A stretch of 28,311 bases of DNA. Source: a virus. Numbering within the stretch: the stretch's first letter is position 1; every line of letters starts with the position of its first letter. Both the position numbers and the translations under genes were made by a program. The notes under the pieces were generated by a model. It was not told where the DNA came from. It saw nothing but the letters and a program-made list of their open reading frames with translations, and searched no databases. This document shows positions 16,691 to 21,993 of this stretch, piece by piece. The stretch spans positions 1 to 28,311 of IMG/VR virus record IMGVR_UViG_3300030451_004837; one strand, 5' to 3'.

Positions 16691-17190
16691 GCAACTTTGT
16701 TGATGCAGAAGGTCACTTTGACCACGTTGGGCAGAAGGTCATAGGCACTTTAGAACCTGTTGTTGTGAATGGCGACAAGGCTGAAGCTTTGTGGTTGCTT
16801 CTTGCTGACCAAAAACAAACAGATCTTCTGTTTTGGGGTCCGTCGTTTTGTGTCATTGGTGGTCAACAAGAGCGTCAATTCCGGACAACAGACGGTCAGC
16901 CTATGGTGCTTGGGTTCACTGTCCCTGCTTTTTGTGACCGTCTTGCATTTGATGTTTTTGCACTTGGCACAGGTGATGTCACGTTTGGGGGTTCATACAC
17001 AGTTGAAGTCAATGCAGAAGGCACTTTGCCTGTCAGGATTCCGGGCAGTCAAACAGACAATCTCCTTTCTGTTACTAATCCAAACCCAGGGAATTCAATT
17101 TTTCAGAAAATAAACATAGCAATTGACACCGATGTTGATCTTCGTTGTGTCATTGTTCGATTTCTAAGGTCAAACCAACAACTTTCATAG
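16687..17190 (+). CDS. Minor tail/virion protein of unknown function
   Basis: A 167-residue beta-rich protein, coupled to the preceding gene by an ATGA overlap; the in-frame start at 16627 is rejected because it adds 60 bases of overlap. The N-terminus (NFVDAEGHFDHVGQKV) is polar, then strands alternate (FWGPSFCVIGG, FTVPAFCDRLAFDVFALG). It is the last gene of the uninterrupted structural operon and likely part of the tail tip. No specific family is recognised. Confidence 0.62.
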   Translation: MSNFVDAEGHFDHVGQKVIGTLEPVVVNGDKAEALWLLLADQKQTDLLFWGPSFCVIGGQQERQFRTTDGQPMVLGFTVPAFCDRLAFDVFALGTGDVTFGGSYTVEVNAEGTLPVRIPGSQTDNLLSVTNPNPGNSIFQKINIAIDTDVDLRCVIVRFLRSNQQLS

Positions 17191-17200
17191 GGGTCATAAA

Positions 17201-17482
17201 ATGGTCGATACTATTGCAAAAAATGTTCAACATCTTCTTTCAGGCGTGATTCAGGTTGACAAACTCCCTGATGCCTTGCGCTGCATTTCTATCGGGTCAC
17301 GCAACTTTGTACGTGCTGTCAGAGCCTTCCAGGAAGCATATGGTCTTTTGGTTGATGGCGAATGCGGGCCCATCACAATGGGATTCATTGAAGAGCAGAA
17401 CAAACCTAAGCCAGTGAAAAAAAAGAAGAAACAAAAAAGTGCACCAGAATCTGAATCAGTTGGTGTAGATTCAGAAGAGTAA
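17201..17482 (+). CDS. Small peptidoglycan-binding-like protein
   Basis: A 93-residue protein with a GGGG ribosome-binding site. Residues 34-65 (FVRAVRAFQEAYGLLVDG, then GP-T) match the second half of the PG_binding_1 fold, in which a helix with AFQ, then GL-VDG and GPxT, is diagnostic. The C-terminus (residues 68-93) is a lysine-rich then acidic tail. No catalytic domain or signal peptide is visible. It may be a virion-associated wall anchor or an accessory to lysis. The endolysin at 24774 carries a similar module. Confidence 0.65.
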   Translation: MVDTIAKNVQHLLSGVIQVDKLPDALRCISIGSRNFVRAVRAFQEAYGLLVDGECGPITMGFIEEQNKPKPVKKKKKQKSAPESESVGVDSEE

Positions 17483-17522
17483 ACAAGAGAGACTGCAAGG
17501 GGTTTTGCCGTGAGTGTGAAAA

Positions 17523-17684
17523 ATGGAATTCATAGAGATTGCGGTGGGATTGCTATCAACAGCGTTTCTGACGATATTCAATCACCAGCGTTCAAAAGAG
17601 AAAGAAACAGAAGAACGCTTGAGAGCGTTGGAGATATCAATTGCACGTCTGGAAAGCAGGGTGGAGCATGCGCAATTGCAGTGA
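17523..17684 (+). CDS. Small membrane/coiled-coil protein, spanin- or holin-like
   Basis: A 53-residue protein. Residues 4-19 (IEIAVGLLSTAFLTIF) form one clear transmembrane helix, and residues 24-52 form a charged coiled coil with leucine spacing (RLRALEISIARLESRVEHAQ). A stop (17517-17519) sits just upstream, so the ATG at 17523 is the first in-frame ATG. The ribosome site is weak. It is overlapped out of frame by a lipoprotein gene, as Rz is by Rz1, so it may be a miniature inner-membrane spanin or a holin-like protein. It is shorter than typical Rz. Confidence 0.6.
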   Translation: MEFIEIAVGLLSTAFLTIFNHQRSKEKETEERLRALEISIARLESRVEHAQLQ

Positions 17685-18123
17685 ATTCAATGTTTTTGGT
17701 TTCAATCATTTTGTCATTGGTGTCTTGTGCTCAGTCATTTTGAGTTGCACCCCTGCACAGCGTGAAGAGTTGAAGAAAACTGCATTCACGTCACTTGATT
17801 GCAGTCTGCACAGCAGTCTTGGTTGCGCTGGACAGGCAGCAGGCGCATGTGCTTTGCCGTCTGTTGATGGTGGCAATTGGGGCACATATGCTGAATGTCT
17901 TTCACACACTGCACAGGGATGCATGACAAAAAGCCTTGCAAGGTGTGCTCTTGCAGGCGTTGCAAGTCTTGTTTCAGGTCCTATTGTAGGCGGGAGCACA
18001 GGTTGCGGTTCAGATGTTCACGCTGAACAAGTGCAACTGTGCGTGGGTGGAAAGGAAATCAACAATCAGCACCAGGCAATGACTGCTGCTGCTGAGTGCT
18101 GGCGGGATGTTTGCGGGTTCTAG
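17641..18123 (+). CDS. Cys-rich probable lipoprotein (outer spanin candidate)
   Basis: A 160-residue protein with a hydrophobic segment FVIGVLCSVILSC ending in a lipobox-like ILSC at C36, so the mature protein would begin with lipidated Cys. The mature part has eleven cysteines, probably disulfide-linked outside the cytoplasm. The TTG at 17641 has GGAG seven bases upstream; ATG 17668 is an alternative (lipobox Cys 27). It starts inside the membrane-protein gene, as outer spanins do, but is longer and Cys- rather than Pro-rich, so the spanin role is uncertain. The stop shares CTAG with the opposite gene. Confidence 0.6.
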   Translation: MHVWKAGWSMRNCSEFNVFGFNHFVIGVLCSVILSCTPAQREELKKTAFTSLDCSLHSSLGCAGQAAGACALPSVDGGNWGTYAECLSHTAQGCMTKSLARCALAGVASLVSGPIVGGSTGCGSDVHAEQVQLCVGGKEINNQHQAMTAAAECWRDVCGF

Positions 18124-18458
18124 TATTCTTTGCGCTGTCCAATTGTGATGGCACCATCAGCAAGCCCTGACCATTCAACATATATTGAATACGCTGTCAT
18201 TGGACAACCATCACCATCATTGTTGTTGTAGAACAACCCACCAGATGCGCCGAATGTCTGTGTTTTTAGCGTGTGAGCAGTTGAAGCAGATGACCCTGAA
18301 TCACCCAGGACTTTCACATTGACTGTGCAAGCTGGTGAAGATCCTGTTGCCTGAAAAAAAACCTGACCCGTGAAAAGCTTGTATCCATCGACCACAAAAG
18401 TGGTGTTGCCTGAAGCAGCAGTTGAACCCTGCACAGGCAATTCAAAACGTGTTGCCAT
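18120..18458 (-). CDS. Beta-rich, virion-like protein on the minus strand
   Basis: A 112-residue protein with an AAGGGGAT ribosome site. It is strand-rich, full of S, T, G and A, with two cysteines, and resembles small phage structural proteins of unknown role in composition (FVVDGYKLFTGQVFFQATG, then YSIYVEWSG). It is isolated between the late plus-strand operon and the early region. It is convergent with the lipoprotein gene and shares its stop tetramer CTAG at 18120-18123. No family is recognised; it might be a decoration or surface protein with its own control. Confidence 0.72.
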   Translation of the reverse strand: MATRFELPVQGSTAASGNTTFVVDGYKLFTGQVFFQATGSSPACTVNVKVLGDSGSSASTAHTLKTQTFGASGGLFYNNNDGDGCPMTAYSIYVEWSGLADGAITIGQRKEY

Positions 18459-18474
18459 TTTTTATCCCCTTGAA

Positions 18475-18488
18475 TTGATTGCAATCAA
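18475..18488. promoter_or_regulatory. 14-bp perfect palindrome, possible operator
   Basis: TTGATTGCAATCAA is its own reverse complement. It lies 16 bases upstream of the minus-strand start at 18458, in the divergent intergenic region. Its location suggests an operator controlling the minus-strand gene. No partner repressor is assigned, but the phage has two helix-turn-helix proteins. Confidence 0.45.
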
Positions 18489-18556
18489 AAAACAAATTTG
18501 TCTTCTGACTATACACCACCACGCTGAAAAAGCATCACAAAGAAAAAACGCACAAA

Positions 18557-18601
18557 ATGCACATTTGTTGTTGACGGGTATGTGCACATTGTGCATATAA
18601 T
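18557..18601 (+). promoter_or_regulatory. Early promoter with overlapping inverted repeats
   Basis: TTGACG (18571-18576) and TATAAT (18596-18601) form -35 and -10 boxes with a 19-base spacer, slightly long. The spacer contains ATGTGCACAT (18580-18589), a perfect palindrome. ATGCACA at 18557-18563 and TGTGCAT at 18590-18596 form an additional inverted pair with the same half-site. Binding there would block polymerase, so this is a likely autoregulated operator. The downstream leader ends in AAAGGAG before the ATG at 18643. Confidence 0.7.
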
Positions 18602-18642
18602 GGGACATCAACAAAGGGCAGGAGCCCAAAGGAGCAAGCAAA

Positions 18643-19041
18643 ATGGAAAACGTAAAATTAAAAGAAGAAATGACCAAAACAGAAATCTTGAAATCAATAA
18701 CCCTTGAAGATGTTGGGCTGACCGAAGCACACAAATTTGACGAAATCAAGAAAGTTTTAGGTTCTGCAATCGATGACGGGCATGATGCTTTCCATCATAA
18801 TTTCATTTATGCTGCTTTTCCGCATGATTATTTTTTTGTATCCAACAAAGAGGCAAACGATTGGCTTGGGTCGGCTGATGCTCTTTGTTTGAAAATTGTG
18901 GAGCAGACAGATGAATTTGATGCCCTTGGTTTGTATTACATAGAGAATACAAATTATGCAGCCACAAGATACATTCACGTTGTTGCTCAGTTAATTCATG
19001 AGCGATTGGTAGAAGAACTGGACGCCATTAACTGCAACTAA
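18643..19041 (+). CDS. Acidic early protein, unknown (anti-defence candidate)
   Basis: A 132-residue, acidic, mostly helical protein, first in an operon behind the operator-rich promoter. AAGGAG lies eight bases before the start. Residues 14-45 are helical, and residues 48-68 are aromatic (AFHHNFIYAAFPHDYFFV). Its codons use more T at third positions (CAT, GAT, TTT, TAT) than neighbouring genes, a hint of separate origin. No known family is recognised. Because the operon ends with an Aca-like helix-turn-helix gene, it is a candidate anti-CRISPR or other anti-defence protein. Confidence 0.75.
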   Translation: MENVKLKEEMTKTEILKSITLEDVGLTEAHKFDEIKKVLGSAIDDGHDAFHHNFIYAAFPHDYFFVSNKEANDWLGSADALCLKIVEQTDEFDALGLYYIENTNYAATRYIHVVAQLIHERLVEELDAINCN

Positions 19042-19047
19042 TCACCC

Positions 19048-19063
19048 GCCCCCTTCGGGGGGC
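19048..19063 (+). terminator. UUCG tetraloop hairpin
   Basis: GCCCCC TTCG GGGGGC is a perfect 6-bp stem closed by the very stable UUCG loop, seven bases after the stop at 19041. There is no T-run after it (ATACTTTC), so it may be a weak terminator or an mRNA-stabilising 3' element that gives the first gene more transcript than the regulator gene downstream. Confidence 0.55.
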
Positions 19064-19089
19064 ATACTTTCAAAAAAGGAGCAAGCAAG

Positions 19090-19239
19090 ATGAAAAATAA
19101 AAAAGTTTATACTGTGACAGTTGTGAAAGGGCTGATGTGCAGAAAATATTACGTTGAATTGACACTTGAAAAAGCACGTGAAATTGCAATGAGACCAGAA
19201 GTCAGGTGTGTGTGTTTGATTGAGGGAGGTCTGTCATGA
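19090..19239 (+). CDS. 49-residue early protein, unknown
   Basis: A 49-residue protein beginning MKNKKVYTVTVVKG, with two predicted strands, a helix (LTLEKAREIAM) and a final strand, that is, a small alpha/beta fold. The ribosome site AAAAAAGGAGCAAGCAAG closely copies that of the first gene of the operon (AAAGGAGCAAGCAAA). The stop overlaps the next start (ATGA), so it is coupled to the helix-turn-helix gene. Function unknown. Confidence 0.65.
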   Translation: MKNKKVYTVTVVKGLMCRKYYVELTLEKAREIAMRPEVRCVCLIEGGLS

Positions 19240-19451
19240 ATCATTGTCAACGTCTTCAGGAGTGGATGAAGGCAGCAGGTTTGAATCAGCAGCAGGCTGC
19301 TGAAGTCTTTGGTGTGAAGAAGCGTTGTCTTCAGTATTGGTTGCATGGTCGTCAACTACCAGGACCCGCAACACAGTTGCTTTCTGTTTTGGAATCACAC
19401 CCGATGATTCAATCATTTCTTTTGTCCAGTCACACATCAGAAACCCCCTAG
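19236..19451 (+). CDS. Aca1-like helix-turn-helix regulator
   Basis: A 71-residue DNA-binding protein with a helix-turn-helix at residues about 8-40: KAAGLNQQQAAEVFGV, then a recognition helix and QYWL. The pattern of AGxxQxxAAE, a YxL-type end of the recognition helix and a P-x-T-x-x-L motif near the C-terminus resembles, as I recall, Aca1-family repressors of anti-CRISPR operons, which are of similar size. GGGAGG lies upstream. It closes the operon and is a good candidate to bind the inverted repeats at 18557-18596. It could also be a generic Cro-like regulator. Confidence 0.75.
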   Translation: MNHCQRLQEWMKAAGLNQQQAAEVFGVKKRCLQYWLHGRQLPGPATQLLSVLESHPMIQSFLLSSHTSETP

Positions 19452-19456
19452 AAATT

Positions 19457-19497
19457 GACCACCACCTGATTCAGACCATCTGTTTCAGGTGGTGGTC
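19457..19497. terminator. 13-bp hairpin between convergent transcripts
   Basis: GACCACCACCTGA (19457-19469) pairs perfectly with TCAGGTGGTGGTC (19485-19497), and the loop itself contains CAGA/TCTG pairing. It lies just after the regulator gene and before the convergent recombination gene. No long T-run follows on either strand, so it may be a rho-assisted terminator or RNA end. Confidence 0.65.
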
Positions 19498-19515
19498 GTG
19501 GTGCCTACATGGAGC

Positions 19516-19540
19516 AAAACAACCCCCAATTTGGTTGTTT
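19516..19540 (-). terminator. Terminator of the minus-strand recombination operon
   Basis: AAACAACC (19517-19524) pairs with GGTTGTTT (19533-19540) over 8 bp. Read on the minus strand, the stem starts within the stop codon of the 19539 gene and ends with a T-run (TTTT). This suits an intrinsic terminator for leftward transcription from the ATPase and exonuclease genes. Confidence 0.55.
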
Positions 19541-20300
19541 AAGCATCATCACCAGCACCAGTGTGATGATTTTTGTGTGCAGACCTGAATGACTGCACAA
19601 AGTGTTTTGCATCAAGGGGCATCCCGTTCTGCAACAAGTCTGAATATCTACCACCGGCAATGACGTTGTGTGCAGGTTCCGTCTGCAACACACGTTTGCC
19701 ATCAGGAAGAATCAAGCAACGCAGAATCATATCAACACCAGCTTGCAAGGCAGCACCTGACTTGCCACCCAGGGCAGGCTTGAATCTTGTGATTCTGTTG
19801 CCCTTGTAAGGGTCAGCAAACTTCAGCACATTCCCTGTTTCATCAAGTTCTTCTGTTGCTTCATGGTCTACAAAATAGCACCCAAAATTGCCTGCAAGAA
19901 GCATTGACCACAGCTTTTTCAATTCAGAATTCACCTGACCATATCCTTTCCCGTTGTTTGTGAATCTTGCTGAAGTCCTGTCACATTTCATCTGATTGCA
20001 CACGTGGTCAATTGCTTTGTCATAAAGCTTTGAAACGGTGTCAACAATGACAAGCTTGTATTGATGTTCAGTTGTCAGCAACTCCCTTGCTGTTTGCATC
20101 ACGTCAGACCACCCTGCATTCTCCAGGTCAACCCTGAAGCACGTCAGGTGTTTTGTGCCACCCTCAGTGTCAAGAAACAGCACGTCACCTGAATCAAGAG
20201 TGCTGCAAAAAGTGGTTTTTCCGATTTTTGGAACACCATAAATGAGGCAGTTGATTTTTCTATAGTCAAAGACCTTGGTTGACTTGCTTGTTGGCAGCAT
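19539..20300 (-). CDS. Sak4-like recombination ATPase (AAA_24)
   Basis: A 253-residue RecA-fold ATPase of the kind called phage nucleotide-binding protein or Sak4. Walker A is GVPKIGKTT (residues 22-30), preceded by a strand INCLIY; Walker B is YKLVIVDT (D87). The T-E-G motif at about 45-48 and the DPYKGNRITR-like basic loop are typical. Sak4 proteins bind single-stranded DNA and promote annealing. It lies four bases after the exonuclease gene on the same strand with a GGAAGGG ribosome site, forming a two-gene recombination operon. Confidence 0.85.
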   Translation of the reverse strand: MLPTSKSTKVFDYRKINCLIYGVPKIGKTTFCSTLDSGDVLFLDTEGGTKHLTCFRVDLENAGWSDVMQTARELLTTEHQYKLVIVDTVSKLYDKAIDHVCNQMKCDRTSARFTNNGKGYGQVNSELKKLWSMLLAGNFGCYFVDHEATEELDETGNVLKFADPYKGNRITRFKPALGGKSGAALQAGVDMILRCLILPDGKRVLQTEPAHNVIAGGRYSDLLQNGMPLDAKHFVQSFRSAHKNHHTGAGDDA

Positions 20301-20304
20301 TTTT

Positions 20305-21231
20305 TCACCCTTCCTTTACCGTGAAACGACGTCCACGGGCTGTGTTTTTCCATTGTATTTTCATGCCGTCACACCAAGCAACTTCATGGTCACCCAGCAT
20401 TTTCTTCAGGCTGTTTTCTGCTTCTTTCTTGTCTTCAGTTGCAGCCTTTTCAAAGCGTTTGCTTGTGACATATTGCTGAAGCATCTGCTGTGCTTGCCTA
20501 TTGCCCCGCAGGTCTAATTCACAAAGGTCTTCATCAGCTTCAGGGTGCATCAGATTCAGAGCATTCTTTGTGCTGTCAGAACCGTCAATCAGGTATGAAA
20601 AGTCATCATTTTGAATTGCTGACCATAGCTTCTCTTCAGCTTCAATCAATTCAGAAATTTCATCATCATCCCACAAGATGACTTCAGAGTGCCAAACAGG
20701 GCCAGCAGCCAGGCAAACAATGACACACCATCTTCTGTCAGTGACTGCCATATAGTGCAAGCATTGTGCGCGATAGTGAGCAGGGGCAGTCCTATCTGAC
20801 CAGGCTTTTGCACCATATATTGAAAGGGCTGTTTTTGCTTCAACAATGCCTGCACCATGCTTCTTTGATGATGCACCTGAATCAGGCGTTGCAAGCATGA
20901 ATTCATGGTGCGGATGCTTCAGCATTGGCAGTGAAGAAAGCCTTTCAACGTATCCAGGTCGCAACACCTGTGCCTGACTGATGACATAGGGTTCAAGGTC
21001 ATTGCCTATTGTGATGGCGTTGCTTTTTGGGTTCAGACTGATGTCCTTCTTTTTTTCAAGGTACAACTGCAAAGGACTGCACCAAGGGTTCAGACCCAGG
21101 GCAACCCCTGCATCAGACCCACCAAGGCCAGTCCGGCGAATCTGCAACCATTCCTGACGGGTCAGGTCAGAAGGGTTTGCAACGATGATTGGTTCATGAC
21201 GTGTTTTTTTCTTCATTGCTTGACTTTTCAT
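20305..21231 (-). CDS. YqaJ/lambda-type recombination exonuclease
   Basis: A 308-residue PD-(D/E)XK nuclease. Motifs in order: RRTGLGGSDAG (residues 32-42), GNDLE with E80, catalytic D117 (ATPDS), ExK at E131/K133, and the Q-H-Y motif at 156-160. The enzyme digests one strand of duplex ends to expose single-stranded DNA for its Sak4 partner. The C-terminal third (residues 200-300) is a charged helical extension. ATG 21231 has no clear ribosome site; ATG 21216 is an alternative. It is divergent from the regulator at 21255 with only 23 bases between. Confidence 0.88.
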   Translation of the reverse strand: MKSQAMKKKTRHEPIIVANPSDLTRQEWLQIRRTGLGGSDAGVALGLNPWCSPLQLYLEKKKDISLNPKSNAITIGNDLEPYVISQAQVLRPGYVERLSSLPMLKHPHHEFMLATPDSGASSKKHGAGIVEAKTALSIYGAKAWSDRTAPAHYRAQCLHYMAVTDRRWCVIVCLAAGPVWHSEVILWDDDEISELIEAEEKLWSAIQNDDFSYLIDGSDSTKNALNLMHPEADEDLCELDLRGNRQAQQMLQQYVTSKRFEKAATEDKKEAENSLKKMLGDHEVAWCDGMKIQWKNTARGRRFTVKEG

Positions 21232-21254
21232 TTTTGAAAAGAGAATGTCAACAC

Positions 21255-21557
21255 ATGAATTTGCGAATGTGGATCAAACAAACCGGGACAACACAAACTG
21301 AACTTTCAAAGCGTTCAGGTGTGCCTATTGCAACAATTCACCGGGTGCTGAATGGTCAGCAAGCATCAGCACCTGTTGCTTTGAAGCTATGGGAGGCAAC
21401 AGACTGTGAAGTGCATCTGTTGTCAATTCTGTACCCTAACGAGCGGTTTACATTGGCACTTGAAAGAGAGGTGCAAATTGAAGAACAAAAACAGGTGGAC
21501 AAAAGTTCCACACTGGTGGTTTCAGACCATCCACATGATCAATCTGAAAGAAGTTGA
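21255..21557 (+). CDS. Cro/CI-type helix-turn-helix regulator
   Basis: A 100-residue protein with an N-terminal XRE helix-turn-helix at about residues 5-35 (KQTGTTQTELSKRSGVPIATIHRVLNG), a near-consensus pattern. A C-terminal extension (residues 60-100) is acidic and polar. ATG 21255 is chosen over upstream in-frame starts inside the opposite gene. It heads the rightward replication operon and is divergent from the exonuclease, so it may control both. There is no CI-type cleavage domain. Confidence 0.8.
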   Translation: MNLRMWIKQTGTTQTELSKRSGVPIATIHRVLNGQQASAPVALKLWEATDCEVHLLSILYPNERFTLALEREVQIEEQKQVDKSSTLVVSDHPHDQSERS

Positions 21558-21993
21558 CCTGAAGTTGCTTCTGCTTCTGTGGAGCAATACAAAAGATGGC
21601 AAAGTGCCAGCAGACGCAAATGAAGCTGCGTTTCTTGCAGGGTACGGTCAAAAGCAAAAAACAAGCAGAATTGAACAAGCATTGAACACACTTCATGAAG
21701 TGGGGTTTTTGCAACGTGATGTTGAAGGCTATTTTTTTGCCGAATGGCAGCAAATTATGCGCAAGAAATTCGCAAAATTTCAGAAATCTTCCGCAAATTT
21801 CCGAAAACAAAACAAAGAAAAACAAGAAGTTGCGCAAGACACTACGCGTGCGCGTTTATATTCTCCTATAGAGAATATAGAGAATGACTTGAAAAACCCC
21901 CTTTTTGAGGGCGGGGGTTTTCAAGGTCAAGAGGGGGAAGAGTTAAACAAGCGAGCAATTGAAATCATGAAGGAAGTGAAGAATGAAAACTGA
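21535..21993 (+). CDS. Putative replication initiator/helicase loader
   Basis: A 152-residue protein upstream of and overlapping the DnaB-like helicase gene by 11 bases. The N-terminal 75 residues look like a winged helix (LLLLLWSNTKDGKVPADANEAAF... RIEQALNTLHEVGFLQ), as in phage replication initiators. The middle is K/R/Q-rich, and the C-terminus resembles the tail of helicase loaders. The ATG at 21535 is preferred because the upstream in-frame start lies inside the regulator and gives an odd Cys/Trp-rich N-terminus. Its coding DNA contains an origin-like repeat cluster. The function is inferred. Confidence 0.6.
   Translation: MINLKEVDLKLLLLLWSNTKDGKVPADANEAAFLAGYGQKQKTSRIEQALNTLHEVGFLQRDVEGYFFAEWQQIMRKKFAKFQKSSANFRKQNKEKQEVAQDTTRARLYSPIENIENDLKNPLFEGGGFQGQEGEELNKRAIEIMKEVKNEN
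21759..21925. other. Candidate replication origin inside the initiator gene
   Basis: Within the putative initiator gene are two near-direct repeats of T(T/C)CGCAAA-TTTC-GA (21769-21784 and 21790-21804), the string ACGCGTGCGCG (21844-21854), a 9-bp-arm palindrome TATATTCTC/GAGAATATA (21857-21865/21871-21879), and a long hairpin (21888-21901/21913-21925, 13 bp with one bulge). Iterons, an AT-rich palindrome and hairpins in the initiator gene mimic the lambda origin in gene O. No origin activity is shown. Confidence 0.4.

Noticed and set aside
17510-17743. 77-residue plus-strand ORF from GTG 17510
   Set aside because: It has a well-spaced AAGGGG, but its protein is low-quality in composition and the 53-residue membrane/coiled-coil protein in another frame is clearly better. 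Its end is noted separately as an alternative lipobox.
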